Shown: in pieces, positions 1 through 5,325 of the stretch | How positions within the stretch are numbered: position 1 is the stretch's first letter | Layout: each line of letters begins with the position of its first letter | Origin: an uncultured Clostridium sp. | GTDB lineage: Bacteria > Bacillota > Clostridia > TANB77 > CAG-508 | DNA: 6,312 nt | Reading direction: 5' to 3' | Assembly (NCBI GenBank): GCA_946497585.1 | Contig: CAMMLF010000097.1 | Coordinates: 1 to 6,312 of the forward strand | Notes under the pieces: model-generated | Told to the model about the DNA's origin: nothing | What the model saw: only the letters and a program-made list of their open reading frames with translations | Database searches by the model: none | Translations under genes and position numbers: made by a program

Positions 1-860
1 GAAAAGAACCAGATAAAGGAATAAATCCAGATGAATGTGTTGCAATTGGTGCAGCTATTCAAGGTGGTGTACTTTCTGGAGATGTTAAAGACTTAGTACT
101 ACTAGATGTAACACCATTATCACTAGGTATTGAAACATATGGTGGAGTATTTACAAAATTAATTGAAAGAAATACTACAATACCAACTAAAAAATCTCAA
201 ATCTTCTCAACAGCAGCAGATGGTCAAACAAGTGTTGAAGTACACGTACTTCAAGGTGAAAGAGAAATGGCAGCAGACAATAAGACACTTGGAAGATTCC
301 AATTAACAGGAATTCCAGCAGCTCCAAGAGGAGTGCCACAAATTGAAGTTACATTTGATATAGATGCAAACGGTATAGTTCACGTATCAGCAAAAGATAT
401 GGCGACAGGAAATGAGCAACAAGTATCTATTACAGCTTCTACAAACTTAACTGATGAAGAAATAGATAAAGCTGTAAAAGATGCAGAAGCTCACGCATCA
501 GAAGATAAAAAGAGAAAAGAAGAAATTGAAACTAGAAATAATGCAGAAAGCTTAGTATATAATTCACAAAAAACTCTTGATGAATTAGGTGACAAAATAA
601 GCGCTGAAGAAAAATCTAAGGCAGAAGCAGAAATTGCAAATGTTAATAAAGCTCTAGAAGGAAAAGATGTAGAAGAAATAAAAAAGGCTACAGAAAGCTT
701 AACACAAGTATTCTACTCAATATCTTCAAAATTATATCAAAATGCACAAGCACAAAATTCTGCAAATAATGGTGCAAATGCTAGTGGCACAGCTGATGGA
801 AGTGCTGATGCAAACAATGGTGGTGCTGAAACAACAACAGCAGAAGAAGAGAATAAATAA
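1..860 (+). CDS. dnaK: Chaperone protein DnaK (Hsp70), 3' part, 5' end outside the window
   Basis: ATP-dependent cytosolic Hsp70 that binds unfolded peptides in cycles driven by DnaJ and GrpE. The frame is open from the window edge (first full codon at base 3), giving 285 residues, a little under half of a usual DnaK of about 610. Visible in order: the end of the nucleotide-binding domain (NPDECVAIGAAIQGG, residues 9-22), the interdomain linker (DLVLLDVTPLSLG, 30-42), the beta-sandwich substrate domain with FSTAADGQTSVEVHVLQGER and APRGVPQIEVTFDID, and then the charged helical lid (about 150-240). The last 40 or so residues are an Ala/Asn/Gly-rich tail ending TTTAEEENK, without the acidic DAEFEEV-like end seen in many bacterial DnaKs. 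The ATG at 267 is an internal methionine, not the start. dnaJ follows after 15 bases, so the two are cotranscribed. The identification is secure; only the tail is unusual. Confidence 0.98.
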   Translation, partial: KEPDKGINPDECVAIGAAIQGGVLSGDVKDLVLLDVTPLSLGIETYGGVFTKLIERNTTIPTKKSQIFSTAADGQTSVEVHVLQGEREMAADNKTLGRFQLTGIPAAPRGVPQIEVTFDIDANGIVHVSAKDMATGNEQQVSITASTNLTDEEIDKAVKDAEAHASEDKKRKEEIETRNNAESLVYNSQKTLDELGDKISAEEKSKAEAEIANVNKALEGKDVEEIKKATESLTQVFYSISSKLYQNAQAQNSANNGANASGTADGSADANNGGAETTTAEEENK

Positions 861-875
861 AGAAAGGACCAAGTT

Positions 876-2057
876 ATGGCAGACAAAGACTATTATGCAA
901 TATTGGGTGTAGACAAAAATGCATCTGATGAAGAAATAAAAAAAGCATATAGAAAAATGGCAAAAAAGTGGCATCCAGATGCAAATCCAAATAATAGAAA
1001 AGAAGCGGAAGAAAAGTTCAAAGAAGTTGGCGAAGCATATGCTACTCTTTCAGATCCGCAAAAAAGAAGAATGTACGACCAATTTGGCACAGCAGGTGTT
1101 AATGGTAACTATGGTGGAGCCAGTGGTTTTGGCGGATTTGGAAACGGATTTGGAGGATTTGGTAATGGCACTTATACATATTCTACTGGTGGATTTGGCT
1201 TTGATGATGTAGTTGATGATTTTGTTTCTTCAATATTTGGTGGAGGCTTTGGAAGAAGTCAGAGAACTTCAAATCCAACTGGCCCAAGAAAAGGCAATGA
1301 CTTAAGATATAATGTAGATGTAACTTTTGAAGAAGCTTTTACTGGAACACAAAAAGAAATAGTTGTTAATAAAAACGAAAAATGTGATACTTGCCATGGA
1401 ACAGGTGCTAAGCCAGGAACAAGTGTACAAACTTGTAGTGTATGCCATGGAACAGGTAAAGTAAAAAAAGCGCAATCTTTAGCCGGATTTGCAACTATAC
1501 AAACTGTTGTAACTTGTGAAAATTGTAGAGGAACTGGTAAATATATTCCTACACCTTGCGAAACTTGTAAAGGAAAAGGAACTGTCAGAAAGCAGGTAAC
1601 TCTAAATGTAGATATACCAGCAGGTATAAATGATGACCAAACCTTAGTTGTTCAAGGAAAAGGTGAACCAGGAGTAAATGGTGGACCTTATGGAGATTTA
1701 TATGTAACTGTTAGAGTTAAAAAGAGTAATGTATTTACTCGTAATGGAGATGATGTTGAATGTACAATTCCAATTACAATAACTCAGGCTACACTTGGAG
1801 CAAACATTAAAGTTCCAACAGTTACAGGTGAGGAAGAGGATTTTACAATTCCAGATGGAACGCAAAGCGGAACTAAGTTTACATTAAAAAATAAAGGATT
1901 TAGAAAAATACACTCAAATACTTCTGGTGATTTAATATTCACAGTTCAAGTACAAACACCTAAAAAATTGACTAAAGAGCAAAGAGAATTATTTGTAGAA
2001 CTAGCAAAAACTATGAATGAACAACCACCAGTAAAGAAAAGAGGGTTCTTCGGATAA
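876..2057 (+). CDS. dnaJ: Chaperone protein DnaJ (class I Hsp40)
   Basis: Co-chaperone that delivers unfolded clients to DnaK and stimulates its ATPase in the cytosol. At 393 residues it is full length for a class I DnaJ. The J domain (about 4-70) carries the essential HPD at 33-35. A Gly/Phe-rich linker follows (about 71-127), with GGFGNGFGGFGNG. The zinc domain has four CxxCxGxG motifs at Cys170/173, 187/190, 214/217 and 228/231, all eight cysteines present. The C-terminal substrate-binding and dimerisation region includes GPYGDLYV (270-277) and SGDLIFTVQV (350-359). The ATG at 876 is preceded by AGAAAGGA with normal spacing and begins directly at the J domain. It lies 15 bases after dnaK, as in the standard dnaK-dnaJ operon. 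Nothing appears broken. Downstream, the usual prmA is absent. Confidence 0.98.
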   Translation: MADKDYYAILGVDKNASDEEIKKAYRKMAKKWHPDANPNNRKEAEEKFKEVGEAYATLSDPQKRRMYDQFGTAGVNGNYGGASGFGGFGNGFGGFGNGTYTYSTGGFGFDDVVDDFVSSIFGGGFGRSQRTSNPTGPRKGNDLRYNVDVTFEEAFTGTQKEIVVNKNEKCDTCHGTGAKPGTSVQTCSVCHGTGKVKKAQSLAGFATIQTVVTCENCRGTGKYIPTPCETCKGKGTVRKQVTLNVDIPAGINDDQTLVVQGKGEPGVNGGPYGDLYVTVRVKKSNVFTRNGDDVECTIPITITQATLGANIKVPTVTGEEEDFTIPDGTQSGTKFTLKNKGFRKIHSNTSGDLIFTVQVQTPKKLTKEQRELFVELAKTMNEQPPVKKRGFFG

Positions 2058-2094
2058 ATTTTACATTGGTGAAGGACCAAAATGTAAAATATTT
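2058..2094 (+). terminator. Hairpin immediately after dnaJ, possible weak terminator
   Basis: ATTTTACATT (2058-2067) pairs perfectly with AATGTAAAAT (2081-2090). The stem can extend by GGT (2068-2070) with ACC (2076-2078) if AA bulges. It starts at the base after the dnaJ stop, so it could end or slow transcription of dnaKJ, or protect the mRNA 3' end. Only a short ATTTT tract follows, and the stem is AT-rich, so termination is an inference. It may instead be part of the repeat remnant that continues to 2113. Confidence 0.45.
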
Positions 2095-2115
2095 TCCAAA
2101 AAGGACTGTCCCCAA
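2095..2115. repeat. Possible REP-like repeat remnant with a GGACTGTCCCC motif
   Basis: GGAC-T-GTCC (2103-2111) is a small interrupted palindrome followed by CC. Motifs of the GGGACTGTCCC type recur between genes in many Clostridia, often near REP-associated tyrosine transposase genes; that is general knowledge recalled and could not be checked here. Together with the hairpin at 2058-2090 this may be a decayed, non-coding repeat copy. No transposase is present. Confidence 0.3.
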
Positions 2116-2136
2116 CGTAAAAAACTTAAAAAAATC

Positions 2137-2166
2137 TTGAATAATTTACATACTATGTGATATCAT
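2137..2166 (+). promoter_or_regulatory. Probable promoter with extended -10, upstream of the prepilin-like gene
   Basis: TTGAAT (2137-2142, four of six matches to TTGACA) is followed after 18 bases by TATCAT (2161-2166, five of six matches to TATAAT). TGA directly in front of it makes an extended -10. Predicted start of transcription is near 2173, about 35 bases before the ATG at 2208. The -10 lies in the loop of the inverted repeat 2140-2182, so a repressor or a cruciform could act on it. It would drive the prepilin-like gene and rsmE. Confidence 0.5.
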
Positions 2167-2186
2167 TAGTATGTAAATTATTTTTT
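2140..2186. repeat. Perfect 16-bp inverted repeat (operator or terminator)
   Basis: AATAATTTACATACTA (2140-2155) is the exact reverse complement of TAGTATGTAAATTATT (2167-2182), with an 11-base centre, and six T (2181-2186) overlap its end. Two readings compete. As RNA it is an AT-rich intrinsic terminator for read-through from dnaKJ. As DNA it is an operator-sized dyad centred on the candidate -10. The left half also contains a smaller dyad, ACATA-C-TATGT (2148-2158). Both roles may hold together. Confidence 0.6.
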
Positions 2187-2207
2187 GAGAGAAGGAATGA
2201 TATTAAG

Positions 2208-2438
2208 ATGAAAAACGAAAGAGGAATTACACTTTTTTCATTAGTTGTAACGATTATTGTAATGCTAATATTAGCAGGTGTGGTTATATATGGGAGCCTT
2301 TATGAAAATGGCGGAATTATTAATGAAGTAAAGGACGAGACAATAAAACAACAAGAAATGGTTCAAGATGAAAAAGATAAAATGAATACAGTACTTCAAG
2401 ATGTAGAAGAAGAATGGGGAATTGGTCCAAATGCATAA
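2208..2438 (+). CDS. Small type IV prepilin-like membrane protein
   Basis: A 76-residue protein with a prepilin leader: MKNERG, then ITLFSLVV and an uninterrupted hydrophobic helix (7-28). Prepilin peptidase would be expected to cut after Gly6, leaving about 70 residues. After the helix comes YENGGIINEVKDE (32-44), resembling the ENG-x-x-x-x-A motif that follows the helix in many short Clostridia prepilin-like proteins, then a charged, probably helical tail. Position +5 is Ser, not the usual Glu, so ordinary pilus assembly is doubtful. The ATG at 2208 was chosen because GAAGGA (2191-2196) lies upstream and the leader then has normal length; an upstream in-frame start at 2157 lies inside the inverted repeat and would add an implausible 17 residues. 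The gene ends 8 bases inside rsmE, so the two are probably translationally coupled. Family assignment is moderate and function unknown. Confidence 0.7.
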   Translation: MKNERGITLFSLVVTIIVMLILAGVVIYGSLYENGGIINEVKDETIKQQEMVQDEKDKMNTVLQDVEEEWGIGPNA

Positions 2439-3162
2439 ATTTTTTGTGGAAGATAATCAAATAAAGGATAATAAGATAAAGATTATTAATAATGATTATA
2501 ATCATATAGTAAATGTACTTAGAATGAAAAAAGAAGATAATATACTTATTACAAACAAAAATACTCTTGAAACTTATAATTGCAAAATAGAGCAAATAAA
2601 TTCAAGTGAAGTTGTATGTAATATAATAAGTGTAGAAAACAAAGAAGTAGAAATGAACGTAAAAGTAGATATATTTCAAGGACTTCCTAAGGCAGACAAA
2701 ATGGAATATATTATCCAAAAATGTGTAGAATTAGGTGTACATAAAATAGTGCCAGTTAATATGAAGTATTGTGTTGCAAAAATAAAAGATGAAGATAAAA
2801 AGAATATTAGATGGAATACAATATCAGAAGTGGCAGCAAAACAATGTAAGAGAAACCTAATTCCTAAAATAGAAAAATCTATAAATATGGCCAATTTGTA
2901 TAATGAAATAAAAAATTATGATTTGGCAATTGTAGCATATGAAAATGAAGATAATACTACTATAAAAAATGTTTTACAGGAAAACAAAAATGTAAAAAGT
3001 ATTGCAGTTATAATAGGTTCAGAAGGAGGTATAAGCTCTGATGAAATTGATTGTTTAAAAAATTTAGGAGTAAAAATTGTTTCATTGGGCAATAGAATAT
3101 TAAGAACTGAGACTGCTTCAATTGTAGCATTAAGCATGATTGTTTACGAATTTGAATTATAG
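2431..3162 (+). CDS. rsmE: 16S rRNA (uracil-1498-N3)-methyltransferase RsmE
   Basis: S-adenosylmethionine-dependent SPOUT methyltransferase that makes m3U1498 in 16S rRNA of the small ribosomal subunit. 243 residues, normal for the family. An N-terminal PUA-like RNA-binding domain (about 1-70, opening MHKFFVE) precedes the SPOUT domain, with KADKMEYIIQKCVELGV (87-103), SEVAAKQCKR (132-141), the cofactor loop IIGSEGG (194-200) and the knot signature SLGNRILRTETA (218-229). The loop has Ser where Pro is more usual (IGPEGG). The ATG at 2431 was preferred over the in-frame TTG at 2422 because family members begin right at this motif and GGGGA (2416-2420) lies 10 bases upstream. It overlaps the prepilin-like gene by 8 bases. 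In Bacillota it normally follows dnaJ and prmA; here prmA is missing. Confidence 0.96.
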   Translation: MHKFFVEDNQIKDNKIKIINNDYNHIVNVLRMKKEDNILITNKNTLETYNCKIEQINSSEVVCNIISVENKEVEMNVKVDIFQGLPKADKMEYIIQKCVELGVHKIVPVNMKYCVAKIKDEDKKNIRWNTISEVAAKQCKRNLIPKIEKSINMANLYNEIKNYDLAIVAYENEDNTTIKNVLQENKNVKSIAVIIGSEGGISSDEIDCLKNLGVKIVSLGNRILRTETASIVALSMIVYEFEL

Positions 3163-3218
3163 GTAAAATCTATTATTTATTCTATATAATGTAAAGCCTT
3201 AGGAGGGAGATTGAATTT

Positions 3219-4001
3219 ATGAAAAAAGTGGAAGACAATGATAAAAAAGAAAAGATAAGTGAAACTAAAATAGAAAACAAAGAAGCAACAAAAAAAGAAA
3301 AAACAAATGAAGCTAAAGCAGAAAGCAAAGAAACAACGAAAAAAGAAAAAACGAATGAAGTAATAACTGAAAATAAAAATACAACGAAAAGAGCAAAGAC
3401 TAATCAGATGAAAGCAGAAAATAAAAAAATTGCCAAAAACAGCATTTTAGAAATTTCTGCGGAGGCAAAGGATAATCTAAATATAGAAAGCAAAAGGGCA
3501 CATAATAAAGAAAACAATGCATTATTAAAAGAAGAAGATTTGGAAATAAATCATGAAAAGTTAGAAAAAATAAAAAATGAAATAAAAAATAGCAAAAAAG
3601 AAAGCAAAGATAAGGTAAAAAAATCAGCTTTACGAAAAAAAATAGTTAGAAATCTAGTTATAGCTATTCTTATTATAATATATTTCTTATTTATTGATTT
3701 GGGAATAAATTCAATTCCGATAACTGTATATATGCTAGATTTAAAAACATTTGCAGTATTTATAGCAATAATATCAATTGTAATATTCGAAAGAGCTTAT
3801 AAAAAAGATGAAAATTATATTGCTATTCACGGAATTGAAATGGTTGTAGTTGGAATAGAAACGTTATTGTTATTACAATTATATTCAGCAGGAAATGAAT
3901 ATTTTAACTATATCTTGCTTGGAATAACTCTAGGAATGATAGTTTACTATTTATTAAAATGTTTAGTAATTTATATCAGATATAAAGTAAAAGGCAAATA
4001 A
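3219..4001 (+). CDS. Unrecognised membrane protein with repetitive Lys/Glu-rich N-terminus and four helices
   Basis: I do not recognise a family. The 260 residues split in two. Residues 1-142 are hydrophilic, very rich in Lys, Glu and Asn, and include a 16-residue repeat in three full copies (19-66) with a partial fourth. Residues 143-255 hold four probable transmembrane helices: about 144-162, 175-191, 204-222 and 229-253. The basic stretch before the first helix (RKKIVR) predicts a cytoplasmic N-terminus, and an even helix count puts the basic C-terminus (RYKVKGK) inside too. No signal peptide or catalytic motif is visible. The ATG at 3219 has a strong AGGAGG (3201-3206), 12 bases ahead. 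It starts 56 bases after rsmE and may be read with it; a TATAAT at 3185 lacks a matching -35. The repetitive head suggests a disordered, fast-evolving region, perhaps binding acidic partners or nucleic acid, which is inference. Confidence 0.8.
   Translation: MKKVEDNDKKEKISETKIENKEATKKEKTNEAKAESKETTKKEKTNEVITENKNTTKRAKTNQMKAENKKIAKNSILEISAEAKDNLNIESKRAHNKENNALLKEEDLEINHEKLEKIKNEIKNSKKESKDKVKKSALRKKIVRNLVIAILIIIYFLFIDLGINSIPITVYMLDLKTFAVFIAIISIVIFERAYKKDENYIAIHGIEMVVVGIETLLLLQLYSAGNEYFNYILLGITLGMIVYYLLKCLVIYIRYKVKGK
3273..3440 (+). repeat. 48-bp in-frame tandem repeat encoding a 16-residue unit
   Basis: Three full units (3273-3320, 3321-3368, 3369-3416) and a partial fourth encode the pattern E-[NS]-K-[EN]-[AT]-T-K-[KR]-[EA]-K-T-N-[EQ]-x-x-x. 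Neighbouring units 1 and 2 are most alike, while the third and fourth have drifted. The unit length is a multiple of three, so gain or loss of copies keeps the frame open. Confidence 0.75.
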
Positions 4002-4023
4002 AATAAAAATTACTGTAAAATAC

Positions 4024-4052
4024 TGGACTTATTTAAGTTTTTGCGGTATAAT
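4024..4052 (+). promoter_or_regulatory. Sigma-A-type promoter for rpoZ
   Basis: TGGACT (4024-4029, four of six matches to TTGACA) and a perfect TATAAT (4047-4052) are separated by the ideal 17 bases, with A/T-rich DNA upstream. Transcription should begin near 4059, giving a leader of about 115 bases before the rpoZ ATG. No terminator for the preceding membrane-protein gene is visible between its stop (4001) and this promoter. Confidence 0.7.
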
Positions 4053-4066
4053 AAATATTATACGAA

Positions 4067-4098
4067 ATAAAATGTTATTTATATAAATAACATTTTAT
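4067..4098. repeat. 32-bp perfect palindrome in the rpoZ leader
   Basis: ATAAAATGTTATTTAT (4067-4082) is followed directly by its exact reverse complement (4083-4098). In RNA it forms a hairpin of about 14 bp with a tight loop, within 10 bases of the predicted 5' end. Such a 5' hairpin could protect the mRNA. It could also terminate read-through from the upstream gene, although no separate U-tract follows, or mark a dimeric-protein binding site at the DNA level. Confidence 0.7.
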
Positions 4099-4133
4099 AC
4101 AGTTTACAATCATAATTTTAACAAACTTTTTTG

Positions 4134-4174
4134 AAAGGAGGATAATCTAATTTTTTAATTAGATTAAAATAAAA
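4134..4174 (+). promoter_or_regulatory. Shine-Dalgarno separated from the rpoZ ATG by a hairpin
   Basis: AAAGGAGG (4134-4141) is a near-ideal ribosome binding site but lies 33 bases before the ATG at 4175, too far to work in linear form. The gap holds TAATCTAATT (4143-4152), a TTTT loop, and AATTAGATTA (4157-4166), a perfect 10-bp stem. Folding removes 24 bases and leaves 9, the normal distance. An in-frame stop (TAG, 4160-4162) rules out an ATG, GTG or TTG start further upstream. The hairpin probably sets the translation rate of rpoZ. Confidence 0.7.
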
Positions 4175-4447
4175 ATGTTAGTTAAACCAACAGTACCAGA
4201 ATTATTAAAAACATCAAAAAAGAATAGATATAGCTTAGTTATAGCTACAGCTAAAAGAGCTAGACAAATTTCAAAGGGAAGTAAACCTATGACAGAAGAT
4301 GAAGATATATCACCTATAAGCTTAGCAGCTGATGAAATAGGAGAAGGAAAAGTTGTTATATTTGATGAAAATCAATGGGCAGAAGAACAAGAAAAATTGC
4401 AACAAAATGAAGAAGCATCTAACGAAGAAGATGAGGAAATAGAGTAG
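4175..4447 (+). CDS. rpoZ: DNA-directed RNA polymerase subunit omega
   Basis: The small omega subunit, which binds the C-terminal part of beta-prime and helps core RNA polymerase assemble and stay stable. At 90 residues it is of usual size. The signature NRYSLVIATAKRARQI spans 17-32 and the second conserved block SLAADEIGEGKV spans 49-60. The tail after 69 is very acidic (ending EEDEEIE) and variable in the family. The gene ends with tandem stops TAG TAA. Its start is fixed by an in-frame stop 13-15 bases upstream, and translation appears to depend on the hairpin described at 4134-4174. In many Bacillota rpoZ follows gmk (guanylate kinase); here no gmk is upstream, and a different nucleoside-monophosphate kinase follows 26 bases downstream, probably in the same transcript from the promoter at 4024. 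Confidence 0.95.
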   Translation: MLVKPTVPELLKTSKKNRYSLVIATAKRARQISKGSKPMTEDEDISPISLAADEIGEGKVVIFDENQWAEEQEKLQQNEEASNEEDEEIE

Positions 4448-4473
4448 TAAATTGTTTGTAAAAAGGGGATATA

Positions 4474-5034
4474 ATGGAGAAAAAACATATTATTTCTCTT
4501 ACTGGAGATTTAGCCAGTGGTAAAGGAGAAACTTCAAGAGTACTAATTGAAAAGTTAGGGTATGGTATTTATCGAAATGGTCAATATTTTAGAAAATTAG
4601 CCAAAGAGATGAATATGAGTGTTACTGAGTTTAATATTTATGTTGAAGAACACCCAGAAATAGATAGACAAATTGAAAATAGTGCAGCCGAATACGCTAA
4701 AAACAATGACAATTTCATTATAGATGCAAGACTTGGCTGGTATGCTGTTCCAGAATCTTTTAAAGTTTATTTAAAGGTAGACATTGATGTAGCAGCTCAA
4801 AGAGCCTTTAATGATGCAGATAGAAAAGACACAGAAAGTTTTGATACTATTGAAGAACAAAAACAAGATATGATAAAGAGGGCAAATTTAGAAAAGGAAA
4901 GATATTTTAACTTGTATGGCATTAGACAAGGTGACATATCTAATTATGACTTGATTGTAGATACAACTTATAAAACACCGGAAGAAGTTGCAAATACAAT
5001 AATTGAGGCATATGGAATGTGGCTTAAAAAATAA
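4474..5034 (+). CDS. Cytidylate-kinase-like (archaeal-type Cmk) nucleoside monophosphate kinase
   Basis: A P-loop kinase most like the short cytidylate kinases known best from archaea, which phosphorylate CMP or dCMP with ATP. In 186 residues it shows the Walker A loop GDLASGKGET (11-20), then YGIYRNGQYFRKLAKEMNM (30-48), the acceptor-site region of this family. EEHPEIDRQI (58-67), IIDARLGW (82-89), an Arg-bearing lid-like segment (about R110-R117) and the C-terminal RYFNLYGI...DISNYDLIVDTT (143-165) follow. The ATG at 4474 has AAGGGG 5 bases upstream. It lies 26 bases after rpoZ with no promoter or terminator between them, and a terminator follows at 5062. The family call is firm. That CMP is the true substrate, and whether this is the cell's only Cmk, cannot be told from here, so no symbol is given. 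Confidence 0.85.
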   Translation: MEKKHIISLTGDLASGKGETSRVLIEKLGYGIYRNGQYFRKLAKEMNMSVTEFNIYVEEHPEIDRQIENSAAEYAKNNDNFIIDARLGWYAVPESFKVYLKVDIDVAAQRAFNDADRKDTESFDTIEEQKQDMIKRANLEKERYFNLYGIRQGDISNYDLIVDTTYKTPEEVANTIIEAYGMWLKK

Positions 5035-5061
5035 TTTTTTAATAATAGCATAATAATTAAA

Positions 5062-5096
5062 ATTTGGGGGAATTTTATTAATTCTGCCCATTTTTG
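5062..5096 (+). terminator. Probable intrinsic terminator of the rpoZ-kinase unit
   Basis: GGGGGAATT (5066-5074) pairs with AATTCTGCCC (5080-5089), with one G-U pair and one bulged G, around a short TTATT loop. It is followed by A and five T (5091-5095), then GTTT. It lies 28 bases after the kinase stop. It is the only hairpin in the window with both a G/C stem and a following T-run. Confidence 0.65.
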
Positions 5097-5104
5097 TTTA
5101 TAAA

Positions 5105-5303
5105 GGGGCTTTTTAAAATATTGTTTCTAAGCCAGCAATATACATTCTCTCCCATTTCGCGGCGCGGGTCGCTATTCGCTCCAGCTTGCCCGCTACACTC
5201 TGCAGTCCTACTTATTTAAAGACAAAAATGCTCGCGCTGCAACCGTTCGCTGAAATGTCGAGAAGTATATTGTTGGCTTAGAAAGAATATTAAAAAAGGA
5301 ACC
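5105..5303. repeat. Inverted-repeat-bounded GC-rich element, copy 1 (upstream of dprA)
   Basis: The core runs 5127-5281. Its left end CTAAGCCAGCAATATACA (from 5127) is the near reverse complement of the right end TGTT-GGCTTAG region (5260-5281), with about two differences over 22 bases. Complementarity continues outward into the flanks (5105-5126 against 5282-5303, about 16 of 22 positions). The interior 5150-5259 is about 54% G+C by hand count, against visibly A/T-rich genes. It contains five CGCT motifs, TTCGCGG (5156-5162) and AAAGACA (5218-5224). No convincing protein is encoded on either strand. The dprA ribosome site begins 10 bases beyond the right arm, so the element may lie in the dprA leader. 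It is related to the copy at 6063-6214. Class unknown: MITE-like or structured RNA. Confidence 0.75.
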
Positions 5304-5325
5304 GCTCGCATAAGAAAGGAAAAGA

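Noticed and set aside
267..860. A separate 197-residue gene starting at the ATG at 267
   Set aside because: The same frame is open back to the window edge and encodes the conserved DnaK linker and upstream region, so this ATG is internal to dnaK.
1110..1260. Repeated GGATTTGG motifs in dnaJ
   Set aside because: This is the normal Gly/Phe-rich linker of DnaJ, not a mobile or regulatory repeat.
2157..2207. Longer start for the prepilin-like protein at 2157
   Set aside because: It would begin inside the inverted repeat, upstream of the predicted transcription start, and add 17 residues before a normal prepilin leader. GAAGGA at 2191 serves the ATG at 2208.
2422..2430. TTG start for rsmE
   Set aside because: The ATG three codons later matches the usual MH-(R/K)-F-F-V start of the family and has better spacing from GGGGA.
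3185..3190. TATAAT ahead of the membrane-protein gene
   Set aside because: No acceptable -35 at 16-18 bases upstream; the match is easily made by chance in this composition.
5127..5281. TA target-site duplication at the element borders
   Set aside because: Copy 1 can be read as TA on both sides, but the left border of copy 2 has an extra A and the complementarity runs past the borders, so no duplication can be claimed.
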